A stretch of DNA of 36,807 nucleotides from Candidatus Methylacidiphilales bacterium. GTDB lineage: Bacteria > Verrucomicrobiota > Verrucomicrobiia > Methylacidiphilales > CAZTYG01. The stretch is taken from NCBI GenBank assembly GCA_033875315.1, contig JANRJG010000017.1, positions 1 through 36,807 on the forward strand. Direction: 5' to 3'. Under the pieces are notes generated by a model that saw nothing but the letters and a program-made list of their open reading frames with translations, had not been told where the DNA came from and did not search any database. Every line of letters starts with the position of its first letter. Position 1 is the stretch's first letter. A program made the translations under genes and the position numbers. Shown here piece after piece: positions 9,237-19,800 of the stretch.

Positions 9237-9999
9237 GGAACAAGCCAAACTCATCCTCGCCTGCGCCCGGCCTGATGGGCAGGACGATGCGGACCCCGCG
9301 GTGCGGGAGGCGCTGGCTTTTGCCCAAAACGATCCGGAACTGCGCACTTGGCTGGAAGCGGAGCGAAAGCAGGACCGTGAAGTCGTGCGGGCCCTGGCCT
9401 CGCTGCCCGTGCCCCAGAGGCTGCGCGCCGATCTCCTCTCGCAATTGAACGGGCGGGAAAAAGTCGTGACCTTTCCCTTTTGGCGCCAACCCCAAGTTTG
9501 GGCACTGGCCGCCGGCCTGTTGGTTCTGGGGGCCATTGGCTGGATGGTCAGCGAGCCGGGCTTCACCCGCCCCCGGTTGCTGGCCGCCACCTACACGGAG
9601 ATGCGGAAGGACATTGGAACGATGGTGTCCACCGGCCAGTTCAAGCCCACCCACGAGGTGCCGGGCACCGGGGAAGCTCTGGCCTGGCTGGCGGAAAAGC
9701 AGGCACCCCTCCTCAATGACCTGCCGCCTTTCCTCACCGATGCGCGGGCCGTGGCCTGCTCGGTCTTGGAATGGCGCGGACGCAAGGTGGGTGGCATGTG
9801 CCTGGAGAAGAACGGCCGGTTGATGCATGTTTTCGTCATCCCGCGCAACCAACTCAACGCCCTGCCGCCGGACGGGCAAATCCTGCGCGAATCTTTCGGG
9901 GGCCACCGCACGCTGGCCTGGAATTCGCCCCGGAACTTTTATGTCCTGATTGGCGACCAGACGGATACCGACGTGGAGTTCCTCCTCGGCGGTTCCTGA
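9229..9999 (+). CDS. probable membrane anti-sigma factor
   Basis: A 256-residue protein with a cytoplasmic N-terminal domain (1-85), one membrane helix (about 88-107, VWALAAGLLVLGAIGWMV) and a 150-residue outside domain. The topology and its place directly after an ECF sigma gene, with an 8-base overlap (ATGGATAA), point to an anti-sigma factor holding the sigma at the membrane. The zinc anti-sigma motif H-x3-C-x2-C is not seen, so it is not a classical ZAS protein. The outer domain has two Cys (ACSVLEW and GGMCLEK, about 24 residues apart) that could form a disulphide. The ATG at 9229 is chosen because of the overlap; an earlier in-frame start at 9187 is less likely. Function is inferred from context. 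Confidence 0.7.
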   Translation: MDKEQAKLILACARPDGQDDADPAVREALAFAQNDPELRTWLEAERKQDREVVRALASLPVPQRLRADLLSQLNGREKVVTFPFWRQPQVWALAAGLLVLGAIGWMVSEPGFTRPRLLAATYTEMRKDIGTMVSTGQFKPTHEVPGTGEALAWLAEKQAPLLNDLPPFLTDARAVACSVLEWRGRKVGGMCLEKNGRLMHVFVIPRNQLNALPPDGQILRESFGGHRTLAWNSPRNFYVLIGDQTDTDVEFLLGGS

Positions 10000-10148
10000 C
10001 TTCACAAGGCGCAGTTGTTGATCCGCCCCTGCAAACGACGCTTGCAAATCTTGGAATTGATTGAACTGTTCAAAGAATAGTCATCGCCCTCGTTGCTGCT
10101 TAGTAGTAGATCGTAAGTTGAAAGCAACGACGTTCCGTGGCGGCGGTT
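10000..10148. promoter_or_regulatory. malQ upstream region
   Basis: A 149-base gap with lower GC than its surroundings, holding the perfect palindrome at 10061-10073. A weak promoter-like pair, TTGGAA (10051-10056) and AAGAAT (10073-10078) with a 16-base spacer, would straddle the palindrome, so a protein bound there would block polymerase. No small gene is seen. Confidence 0.5.
10061..10073. promoter_or_regulatory. predicted LacI-family operator, malQ site (perfect palindrome)
   Basis: TTGAACTGTTCAA: 6-base arms TTGAAC/GTTCAA around a single T, ending 75 bases before the malQ ATG. Near-identical copies lie upstream of lacI (13694), upstream of the small secreted gene (25585) and at the GH57 start (26489). 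Binding by the LacI-type protein encoded in the locus is inferred. Confidence 0.7.
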
Positions 10149-11942
10149 ATGAACATTCATCCAGAACAGAAGGTGGCAGGCGTTCTGGTTCCGGTATTTG
10201 CCCTCCGGCGGGAAGGGGACTTGGGCATCGGGGACACGGCTGCCTTGATCGAATTCATCCATTGGGCCCGTCGTCATGCCCTCCATTTGGTCCAGATTCT
10301 CCCGATCAATGAAACCGGGGCGGACAACAGCCCCTACAACGCGATCAGCAGCACCGCGCTCGATCCGGTTCTCCTCCGCACCGACCCCGAGGGCCTGGTC
10401 GATCTCGACCCGGCGGCTTTTGCAGAGGAATGTGCCCGCTACGATTTGATTTCCCTGCGCTCAGGCCCGGTGGATTATGGCCGGGTCAAAGCCTTGAAAC
10501 TCGCCTTGTTGTGGCGCGCCTTTGAGGCCTTTGAAAATGACATTCCCGCCCAGGCCCCGCGCGCCCGGGCCTTCGCCGCCTTCCGTCAATCGAAGGCCGA
10601 ATGGATGGAAGACTACGCGCTCTTCCGCGTGTTGATGGAAGAGCAGCGGACGGAGCAGTGGGATCTCTGGCCCCTGGACATCCGCAAGGTGGCCAGTGCC
10701 CGTCGCTGGTTGGAGGCACAAAACGGCGAGCGCCGCCGCCATCTGGCCCGCCAGATGAAGTTCCATATTTACGTCCAATGGCAGGCTTTCCTCCAGTGGG
10801 ATGAAGTCCGCCAACTCTGCGACCGTCTGGGTGTGGCCCTCATGGGCGATGTCCCGATCGGCGTCAGCTACTACAGCGCCGATGTCTTTTCCCGCGGCGA
10901 GATCTTCGAGCTCGACTGGTCCGGCGGTGCCCCTCCCGAGCGCATCTTCAAATCCGATCCCTTCACCGAGAAATGGGGCCAGAACTGGGGCATCCCGCAC
11001 TATCGGTGGGATGTGCTCCGGGAGTTGGACTACGACTGGTGGCGGCAGCGTGTGGCGACAGTCCGCTCGATTTTCCACCTCTTCCGCATCGACCATATCC
11101 TGGGTTTCTACCGCATCTACAGTTTTCCCTGGCGTCCGCAGCGCAATGACGAATTCCTCCCCTTGTCCGAGGAGGAGGCCCGGGTGCGCACCGGTGGGCG
11201 CTTGCCGGGTTTCCTGCCCCGGGGGGATGACAGTCTGGAAGATCGTCTGGCCAACCGGCAGGGGGGCGAGGTGTTGCTGCGGATGGTATTGGAAGAAGTC
11301 GGTGAATTCCGGCTGGTGGGCGAGGATCTGGGCGTGGTGCCGGATTACGTACGGCCCAGTCTGGCGTCGTTGGGCATTGCCGGCTTCAAGATCCCGATGT
11401 GGGAGACCGCCCCCAACGGAAGCCTTCTGCCCGGATCAGGTTACGAACGCCTGTCCCTGGCCACTTACGCCACCCATGACCACGACCCGCTGCGGACGAT
11501 GTGGGAAAAATGGGACGCCATCCTGGCGGCGGCGGCCGCAGGAGACAAGGAGGCCGGGGCCAAGGCGGAAGGGGTGCGGGCGCAGATGCAGCAGCTATTG
11601 GATTTCGCCGACACCGGCTGGCGCGCCGGGGAAGTGGCCTTCGACGACGCCCTGCGCGAGGCCCTGCTCACGGCCCTTTTCCATTCCAATTCGTGGATCG
11701 CGGTGGCCATGATCACCGATCTTTTCGGAACGACCGAGCGCTTCAATGTTCCCGGTGCGGTGGCCGACTCCAATTGGACACGCCGGATGGACCAGACGGT
11801 GGCCGACTGGGAGCGCGATACGGGTCTGAACCAAAAAATGGAGCGCCTGGCCCGGATCATCCGTGCTTCCGGACGGGCCCCCCGGGTGGTCCGTCCGGAG
11901 TGTGCGGAAACCGCCGTCCTCACTGTTTCGCCAGTCACCTAA
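10149..11942 (+). CDS. malQ: 4-alpha-glucanotransferase (amylomaltase, GH77)
   Basis: MalQ moves alpha-1,4-glucan segments between maltodextrins in the cytoplasm, releasing glucose and longer chains. The 597-residue protein has no signal peptide. GH77 landmarks: an N-terminal GVLVPVFALRREGDLGIGD and SPYNAISSTALDP; GDVPIGVSYYSADVF; FRIDHILGFYRIY with nucleophile Asp315; VGEDLGVVPDYVR with acid/base Glu392; and YATHDHDPLRTMW with the third catalytic Asp444. The catalytic triad is therefore intact. The ATG at 10149 is chosen over an upstream GTG at 10137. The predicted operator lies 75 bases upstream, and a pseudopilin gene starts 12 bases after the stop. It is the only evident cytoplasmic glucan enzyme in the locus; no phosphorylase or glucokinase is seen. 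Confidence 0.93.
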   Translation: MNIHPEQKVAGVLVPVFALRREGDLGIGDTAALIEFIHWARRHALHLVQILPINETGADNSPYNAISSTALDPVLLRTDPEGLVDLDPAAFAEECARYDLISLRSGPVDYGRVKALKLALLWRAFEAFENDIPAQAPRARAFAAFRQSKAEWMEDYALFRVLMEEQRTEQWDLWPLDIRKVASARRWLEAQNGERRRHLARQMKFHIYVQWQAFLQWDEVRQLCDRLGVALMGDVPIGVSYYSADVFSRGEIFELDWSGGAPPERIFKSDPFTEKWGQNWGIPHYRWDVLRELDYDWWRQRVATVRSIFHLFRIDHILGFYRIYSFPWRPQRNDEFLPLSEEEARVRTGGRLPGFLPRGDDSLEDRLANRQGGEVLLRMVLEEVGEFRLVGEDLGVVPDYVRPSLASLGIAGFKIPMWETAPNGSLLPGSGYERLSLATYATHDHDPLRTMWEKWDAILAAAAAGDKEAGAKAEGVRAQMQQLLDFADTGWRAGEVAFDDALREALLTALFHSNSWIAVAMITDLFGTTERFNVPGAVADSNWTRRMDQTVADWERDTGLNQKMERLARIIRASGRAPRVVRPECAETAVLTVSPVT

Positions 11943-11954
11943 CCTGATGATACC

Positions 11955-12560
11955 ATGAAATCAAATACGCAACGATCCACCCGCGCCTTCACCCTCATCG
12001 AGATGCTGGTGGTCATCGTGATCATCGGCATCCTGGCCGCGCTGCTCGTGCCGGCGGTCAACCGGGCCCTGGATGCCGCCCAGGTGGCCAAGGCCAAGAG
12101 CGATCTGTCCCAGTTGGTTACCGCGGTGAAGTCTTACGAAATCGAATACGGCGTGCTGCCGACGACTTCAGTGTCCAGCAGTGACGGTCCGGAAGCGACC
12201 GAAGGCTGGTTCCAGGACAACAACGACGAACTGATGAGGGTTCTCAGCGGGGAGGCTTACAACAACCTCAACCAGCGCAGGATCGTCTTCATGGAATTTC
12301 GCGCGGCCAAAGGATCGTCCGGCTCATTCAAGGACGGCCTCGGCTCGGACAATAAATTCTACGATCCCTGGGGGACGCCCTATGCGGTCAAGCTCGACAC
12401 CAGTTATAACAATATGTTAGAGTATTACGATTCGGCCCAGAACAGCAACCTGAGCCGGACGGTCATCGCCATCAGCTTCGGGAAAAACAAAGTCCAGCAA
12501 GATCCCACCAAGGGCACTGACAAGGGCCTGAAAGTGGACGACCTGGTCAGTTTCAAATAA
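11955..12560 (+). CDS. type II secretion (GspG-like) pseudopilin, orphan
   Basis: A 201-residue protein with a class III prepilin leader: MKSNTQRSTRA, then the cleavage boundary A|FTLIEMLVV with Glu at +5, and a hydrophobic helix to about residue 36. The globular part ends with FYDPWGTPYAVKLD, the GspG-type 'DPWG.PY' motif of major pseudopilins, and a Gly/Lys/Asp-rich tail. Residue -1 is Ala rather than the usual Gly, as often in PVC pseudopilins. Such proteins build the periplasmic pseudopilus that drives type II export, or a related pilus. It starts 12 bases after malQ and is probably translated from the same message, under the malQ operator. No other secretion gene lies in the window, so its machine must be encoded elsewhere. 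Confidence 0.85.
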   Translation: MKSNTQRSTRAFTLIEMLVVIVIIGILAALLVPAVNRALDAAQVAKAKSDLSQLVTAVKSYEIEYGVLPTTSVSSSDGPEATEGWFQDNNDELMRVLSGEAYNNLNQRRIVFMEFRAAKGSSGSFKDGLGSDNKFYDPWGTPYAVKLDTSYNNMLEYYDSAQNSNLSRTVIAISFGKNKVQQDPTKGTDKGLKVDDLVSFK

Positions 12561-12587
12561 CACGTCCGGCTTGGCCGGGTTTGCTGC

Positions 12588-13649
12588 TCAAGCGGTTTTT
12601 TTCTTTTTCCGCCCCGGCACTTTCTCCTCGGCGGAACGTCGCACGGTGCTCCCCGGAACCCAGAGGCTCTCCACCATCATACACCTCGGACATTCCGGAA
12701 TGCCTTTTTCATTCCGGTGCAGCTGTCCGATCAACAGGTCCACGGCAAAGGCCCCGACCAAGTGATTGCTTTGTTTCATCCCGCTCCAGCCCTCGACCTC
12801 GCGGGTGAGGTCCAAATGGATCAATCCGATGTCCTTCGGACAGGCCAGCCCGTGTTCTTTCAGCCAGGAGCGGATCTCCGGATGGGTGGTGACCACGACG
12901 TCCGGGTGGTGTCGCTTGAGCCATTGGAAAAAACCGGTTTTTTGCTCCGTGTGGAAGTCCCAGCCGGGCAGGCGTTCTTCGAATCGCGGCGGCCCGGAGT
13001 AGAAACCCGCGGTGAAGCGGTGATCGATGTTTTCTTCGATGGCCGGGTCGATGACCAGGCCGGGGCGGCGGTAACCCAGACGTTGTAATTCTTCTGCCGC
13101 GTGCAAGGCGGTGGAATACTGGTCGTTGCAGGCGAAGTGCAGGGCGGGCCGTTCCGGGCGGACCCCGACGACCACACAGGCAAGGTCACGCCAGAGGAGA
13201 TCGAAGCGGGCGGGGATTTCCCGGTGCTCGAGCACCCCGGCTATGACGACCCCCCGGATATTGCGTGCGCGGAGGATCTGGCGCAGGCGGGCCGGATCCA
13301 CCGCGGGGTCGCGCAGCCAGAATTCATCCAATCCATAGCCCAATTCGGCGCTGTGGGCGGCCAATCCCTCGGTCCAAGTACGGAAAGTGAAGTTCGTGCG
13401 GAGGGCATCGGGATGATTTGAAGCGTTCAAGAGACCCAGGGTCGACTGGTATTTGGGATTCTTGCTCGCGCGGAGCTGGGCCATCAGGTTGGCCACCACC
13501 GCATTGGGCGTGTAGCCAAGGCGCTCCGCCACCCCTTGGATGTGCAGGCGGGTTTCCTCGCGCAGCCGGGTGTCATTGCGCAGGGCCAGGGAAACCGTCG
13601 CTTTACCCACCCCGGCGACCCGGGCGATATCCGCCATGTTGACCGCCAT
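12588..13649 (-). CDS. LacI-family transcriptional regulator, likely local alpha-glucan repressor
   Basis: A 353-residue regulator. The N-terminal helix-turn-helix reads MADIARVAGVGKATVSLAL and is followed by the hinge-helix region (ERLGYTPNAVVANLMAQLR). A periplasmic-binding-protein-like sensor domain follows (TLGLLNASNH, IRGVVIAGVLEH, FACNDQYSTALHAAEELQRLGYRRPGLV, LIHLDL). The ATG at 13649 is chosen; one four codons later (13637) is equally possible and has an AGGA 11 bases upstream, while the longer start at 13736 adds a non-homologous leader. It lies between malQ and the amylase genes, divergent from the 2765-residue amylase. A predicted operator at 13694-13706 is 45 bases upstream of its start, consistent with autoregulation, and a weaker one lies inside the gene. 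The inducer is unknown; maltose or a maltodextrin is inferred from the neighbours. The C-terminus is Lys-rich. Confidence 0.9.
   Translation of the reverse strand: MAVNMADIARVAGVGKATVSLALRNDTRLREETRLHIQGVAERLGYTPNAVVANLMAQLRASKNPKYQSTLGLLNASNHPDALRTNFTFRTWTEGLAAHSAELGYGLDEFWLRDPAVDPARLRQILRARNIRGVVIAGVLEHREIPARFDLLWRDLACVVVGVRPERPALHFACNDQYSTALHAAEELQRLGYRRPGLVIDPAIEENIDHRFTAGFYSGPPRFEERLPGWDFHTEQKTGFFQWLKRHHPDVVVTTHPEIRSWLKEHGLACPKDIGLIHLDLTREVEGWSGMKQSNHLVGAFAVDLLIGQLHRNEKGIPECPRCMMVESLWVPGSTVRRSAEEKVPGRKKKKTA
13418..13430. promoter_or_regulatory. operator-like palindrome inside lacI-type gene
   Basis: TTGAAGCGTTCAA matches the locus operator at 11 of 13 positions and is itself a perfect palindrome (TTGAAG/GTTCAA with wobble centre, arms TTGAA/TTCAA). 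It lies about 275 bases from the upstream site at 13694, a spacing compatible with a looped repressor. It could also be coding coincidence. Confidence 0.35.
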
Positions 13650-13693
13650 CCTGAGATCGTATTCGAACCCGGCGGACTTGCCAGCCGGATTAC

Positions 13694-13706
13694 TTGAACT
13701 GTTTAA
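13694..13706. promoter_or_regulatory. predicted operator between lacI-type gene and giant amylase
   Basis: TTGAACTGTTTAA, one mismatch from the malQ palindrome. It lies 45 bases upstream of the regulator start on the minus strand and 135 bases upstream of the giant amylase on the plus strand, so one bound protein could control both directions. Confidence 0.65.
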
Positions 13707-13841
13707 TTGAATCCCTTTTGCAACGATCGCTGACATCGCTTATTTTGCAGACAGGCCGGGTTATTTAGCCATTCTTGCTGAAACAGTTACGCCAACCGGC
13801 TCCTGTGGCGGCACTGGTGGTTATTCCCGGGTTCCCATTGC

Positions 13842-16800
13842 ATGAAGAATTGCCGTCCATTCGGGGCTTTGCTGGTCGCCTGCGGCCTGCTGTTCACATG
13901 CTTCGCCCCGCGCCCGGCGCGGGCCGAGGCCATGTTGCAGTACTTCAACACCAGCTGGGCGGAGATCACCCGCAAGATGCCGGAATTGGCCGAGGCCGGT
14001 TACACCTCGCTTTGGTTGCCACCTCCGACCAAGGGCAGTGGCGGGTTGTCTGTGGGCTACGACCTTTGGGATCCTTTCGATCTGGGCTCGAAGGACCAAC
14101 GGGGTTCGGTGCGCACACGTTACGGCACCGAGGCCGAATTGCTCCACCTCATGGAAGTGGCCCACCGCTTCGGCATCCGTGTCTATTTCGACAACATCAT
14201 GAACCACCGGGCCTTCGATGTTCCGGGCTACAATGAACAAACGGCCATCGATATCTATCCCGGTATGGTTCCCGAGGACTTCCACCTCCGCGTGACGGAA
14301 GACGGATTCTATCGCAAGTGGGACAACACCCGGGATTGGGGCAGTGCCTGGCAGGTACAGAACCTCGGTCTGGCCGATTTGATCGACATCGCCCATGAAA
14401 CCCCCAATGCCAACTTCGGCCGCACCGAGGGTTCCACCCACCCGAAGTACTCCTTCGTGCGCCACCCCAACAATCCGGAATACTACGACCGGCTGCCCAA
14501 CGGCACCTATGTTGGTTTTGGCACCAACAATGGGATCACCACGGGGATCATCGCCGCCAACCCGGATTTTTACAAAGAAGATGTCGGCGCTTACCTCATC
14601 CGCAACGCCCGTTGGCTGATGGACCGGACCCGGGCCGACGGACTCCGGCTCGATGCGGTCAAACACGTCCCTGATTACTTTTTTGGCCAGCAGAGCGGGG
14701 CCAACAAGGACAGCAGCGATGCCGGCTACCTCGGCGGCGTGCAGCGCCAGTTCAACATCACCCGCGGCTTCTCCGACAGCAACCATCGGGATTCCGTCTT
14801 CGACACCGAGAAGGGCCGCGACGACGCCATGGTTTTTGGTGAACACCTGGGCTCGCCTCCCGGTTACTCCGGTTATTGGGACGCCGGGATGCGCCTGGTC
14901 GACAACGACCTCCGCTCCAAACTCAACGGGGTGCTCGGCAGCCCCTGGGGCACCCTGCTGGGGCTGGACAGTGCCGGAGGCGGCGGATTTTCCCCGTCGC
15001 TGGGCGTCATGCACGCCAACAGCCACGACAGTGACTATTCCGCCATGCGCCAGCTCCAACATGCAATGTACTACACCCGCGAGGGGCTGGGCCTGGTTTA
15101 CACCGACGGCTACCACCAGGCGGAAACCCTCGGCGAATCCGGTGGGGCGTTCCCCCGCCATGCCAACACCGCCTTCCTCGGCCAGTTTGCCGATCCCCGC
15201 ATCCCCAACCTGCTGAAGATTCACCAGGACTTTTCCCGCGGGTTCCAGGTCGGTCGCTGGGGCGACAACGATTTCCTCGCCTACGAGCGACGGGACAACC
15301 GCAACCCCGACGGCTCAACCCGCGTGGGCAATGCCGCTGACGAAATCACCATGGTCGTCATGCTCAATGACAACACTGCGGCCGGACAGTCGCGCGCCTT
15401 CAGTCACAGTTTTCCGGCCGGGGCCTATCTTTACCAATACGCCACCGGTCCGAATGGTTCGAACCAGACGGGCTTCTATAAATTTGGCAGCGAATTGTCC
15501 TCGGTGATCGTCCCGCCGGGCGGCTACTTCATCTTCGGCTACCGCACTCCCGAACTCTCGACCCTCTGGCCGGAGTCCGCCATCACGCTCTACCAGAACG
15601 GAGTCGAAGTGCCCCGCATCACCGTCAAGCGGGAGGACGGGCCGGACGGCGACGAATCCTTCAACCCGTTGGGCTTGTCCAACCGCGGTTATGCGCCCGG
15701 GGAAACACCCGAACCTTTCACCTACCAGACCACCGTGCCAGTGGTGAAATCCGGCAGCGCCCTCACCATCCTGGCCCGGGCGGACGGTTCGGCGGAAAAC
15801 ATCATGCTCAAACTCGACGGGGGCGTCGATCTCAACGGCACCGTGCCCCCCGGCATCACCGATCCGGCCAAGCGCGACAACCCGCCCGCCGTTCGCACTG
15901 ATACCTGGCTAGGCTACGAACAACCCACTTTTGTCGACCGCCAGCACCCGGAGAAATTTGCGGCCGTTGATACCGCACGCAGCCAGATCGGATCACCCGG
16001 AGCCGAGACATACTCCAAGGTCATCGGTTCGGGAAACTTCACCATCAACAACGGCCCTGCTGGAGCCAACAACTACAGCACCGAGAGCGGTCGCCAAGCC
16101 GCCTGGATCTACCACGACCCGGCCCAGACGGTCGGAGGCGCAAACGGCACCACGGGCGTTGGCGATGCCCAATACTCCGAGGGCGCCACCACCCTCACTC
16201 TCTGGGCCAAAAGCAATTCAGTGGGCGCGGGTTTCAAGATGTTTGTTTACTACACGGTTGACGGCTCCTATCCCGAGGGCGCGGGCGGTATCGGCCGGGG
16301 CACCACCCAAGTCGCCGAGATGCTCTTCCAGCACAACCAGAATCCCGATGACTGGTGGAACACGGTCGATATCCCCAAGCCGGCCCCCGGCAGCACCTTC
16401 CGCTACAAAATCGGGCTGTTCAAGAACGGCGACGGCATCCAGGCCTCCTGGTGGCCGGCCGACGCCGCCTCCGTGGCCTACAAAAAGAAGATGCTCACCA
16501 CCTTCCGGGTCAACAATTTCGACCCGGCCACCGTTCAGCATCACCTTCACAACGATTACAATTCCCTCACCACCGGTTTGAAAGAAGGCTTCCACGTCCT
16601 CCGGGCCAAGGCCCTGCTCAACCGGAATCCCTCAACCCAGGCCGCCCTCTACCAGACGTTCACGCAAACCTTCTACTACGATGCCGTCACCCCGGGCGGC
16701 GAGGTGGCCTTTCCGCAGAACAATGGCGATACCGTCGGCGGTTCTTCCTACGAAGTGGTCATCCGCACCGATCCCACAGTCGAAGAAGTCTGGTACAATA

Positions 16801-19800
16801 TCGACGACAGTGAGGCTGGCAACAACGACTCGGCCACCGCCAAACTCAATGGCAATGGTGACGGCTTCGAGCCCTTCACCGATGAGAACCAAAATGGTGT
16901 GCGCGATTCCGGGGAGGCCTTCACCGATCTCAACGGCAACGGAGCCTACGATGACGACATCCCCATGGCCTGGGCCCGGGCCACCGAGGTCACGGCCAAC
17001 CCGGCCGTGACCAGCACCTACGCCAAGGAATGGCGTCTGCGTTACACCAACATTCCCTCCGACAACTCCGCCACCCTCACGCTTCGTCTGCTCGAAGCCT
17101 CATCCTCGCGCAATTTCACCCTCAACGCGACCGTCGGCCACTACACCGAATTGCAACGCACCGTCCAGACCCGCGGGCCGCTTGAACGCATCAATATCGC
17201 CTGGCCACAGAACGATGGCGACCGTGTGGACGACAACTACACCATGAAGGTCTACTTCTCCAAATCACTGGCCAATGGATTGAGCGAGACCGACTTGAAG
17301 AACCGCTTCACCTTCTCCGCCAACGGGGTTGCCCAGAGCCGTTCGGGATTCGCCATCAACTACGGCAGCTTCGGCCCGGGCGGCGCATATCATGAATTGT
17401 CCGTCCCGTTGCCCAACCTGTACAACGACGTGGCGGATTTCCTCCACGAATTGAAGGTCGAATACCGGTTCCCGGACCCCGATAACCGCGTGCTCCAGGC
17501 CTTCCGCCTGGTCGTGGCCAACCCCAGTACCAAGCCCTACGTCCTCATCACCCAACCGGCCGAACTCGGCTCCGACGGCAAACCCGTCGAAATCGTCCTG
17601 CCGGACGGCCCGGGGGCCGATTCCACCATCTCCACCGTGCGTGTCACCACCGGCATGACGGTCACCGGCCTCTCGCTCAGTTATCTCACCGGCAACATCA
17701 CCCTGGTCAATGAGCCCTTCACCGACAGCAACTCGAACGGCAAATACGACGACGGGGAGCCCTTCACCGACAGCAACAGCAACAACGTTTGGGAAGGCAC
17801 CACGGTGGAAACCGTGGGCACGACCAAGTATTGGGATTTCCGCTGGTTGATCACCGCCCCTGGAACTTACAATTTGGTCGCTGCTACAACTTCCACCACC
17901 AACGGCCAGTCGGCCAGCGACACCCGCAGTGCCCTGGTGGTCCTGCGCGAATCCGTCGCCACCGACGTCGATGAATACAACGACGACGACGACGACGGGT
18001 TGATCGACATCGACGAAACCAATCCCAAGGAACTCCCCACCGGCAATGCCGAAACCTGGACCAACGGGGATGTGCACGTTTATTACGCCTACGGACGCAC
18101 CCTGCCCAACACCCCGGATTCGGATGGTGACGGACTGCCCGATGGCCTCGAGGTCGGCTGGCGCACCGCCGCCAGTGCCACCACCAACGCCACCATGGAC
18201 ACCAACGGCGACGGTTTCCCGAATTTCATCGGCGACATGGACCCACCGCTTTATGCCGTTCTGGAAAACAACGGCTACGTCCCCGGCGTTGGCTCGGCCA
18301 GCCAGGGGGACAGCCGCACCCGCCAGGCCGCCGGTTCGGTCACGAATCCCTCCAACCCCGACACCGACGGGGACGGACTGCCCGATGGCATCGAGGACGC
18401 CAATCGCAACGGCTGGACCGACGGGGATGGAAAAACGCTCCCGCTGACCGCCACCCGGACCCAATATGCCACCGCCCGCCCGAACGCCGGTGATTGGCCC
18501 AATGGCATCATCGATTCCTTCGAAACCTGGACCGAAACCAGCCCGGTCAAGGCGGACAGCGATGGCGACGGCCTTGTCGATGGTTACGGCGAGGACAAGA
18601 ATGCCAACGGTCTCATCAACGGCGACACCGACCTCGACCGCGTGTACGATGCGGGTGAAGCTTGGACGGAAACCGATCCCCTCAAAGCCGACACCGATGG
18701 TGATGGCCTGCCTGACGGCTGGGAAGTCCAATACGGTCTCGACCCGCTCGACAACGGAACGGACAGCATGCGCTCGGCTGATCCCAATGACGGCAATCCC
18801 CAGATGGGCGCCAGTGGGGACTTGGATAACGACGGCTTGACCAATGCCCAGGAGTTGGCGGCCAATACCAATCCGACCCAGATCACCGTGGTCAGCAGCG
18901 GGGGAGGGGAGGGCACGATCCGCATCGGCACCTTCACTGATTGGACCCACAACGACCTGCTCGCACTCGATGAATACAACGAGGGCGGCAGCCAGGGCGC
19001 CGACGTCTATCGCACCAACAATTACGACAATTCCCGCGATATCGTCGCCTTCTCCTTCCGCGATGGCGGGGCGGTTGCCTCCGGCGGAGATGGCAAGGTG
19101 TATTTCCGCGTCGACCTCGTCGACCTCGCCGCCAATGCCGAACAGGGCGAAGTGGATGCCTACGTGGTCATCGACACCGGCAACACCGCCGTCGGCGAGC
19201 GCGCACTCCCGGATTCCGTGGATATCGCCACCGATATGCGTTGGGAAGTCGTAGTCGCCGCATACGGGCAGAATTCCGGCGCGGTTCTGGTGGACACCAA
19301 TCGCAGCAACAACACCACCACCGATGTCCAGACACCCAACGAGGCTTTCGGGGTCGAGCGGCGCGGCATCACCGCCAATGGCCTCAATGCCGTTGCCTGG
19401 TCGAGCAAATACGATGCGGTGGAAATCGCCGTCCAGCGCCAGGCTCTCCTCGATGCCGGTTGGCTGGGTGACCCCTCCACGCTCAATTTCCAGGTCTTCA
19501 CCACCCGCGATGGCACCCAGAACAGTCCCGTGGGTCCGGGCGACATCGGCGGACGTAATGACATCCGCGACACCATTGGGGACGACTGGCTGGCTTCCGA
19601 TTATTGGAAGGACCAGGACAACATCCGCCTCAATGGCAAGCTGACGAGTTTCTTCGGACGCTCCAGCAACAACGACCGGGGCAAGGCGGCCAAGGTCATG
19701 CTTCTGGCCCACGGCAACCATTCGATCCTGCCGGCCAGTGCCATCCAGACTTTGGTCCACAATGGGGCGAGTTCCGGGGCGGCGGGTTACTTCCGCATGC

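Noticed and set aside
12566-12578. CCGGC-TTG-GCCGG hairpin between the pseudopilin and lacI-type genes
   Set aside because: The stem is only five pairs with no adjacent T-run; the nearby T-run belongs to the regulator's Lys codons, so I do not call a terminator.
13774-13790. CTGAAACAGTTAC near the giant amylase start as another operator copy
   Set aside because: Only the AACTGTT core (reverse strand) matches, 8 of 13 positions, within what chance allows.
17960-18880. Asp/Gly-rich repeat DNA in the giant amylase as a separate repeat array
   Set aside because: It is coding sequence for Ca-binding Asp-rich protein repeats, in frame throughout, and is described with the gene.
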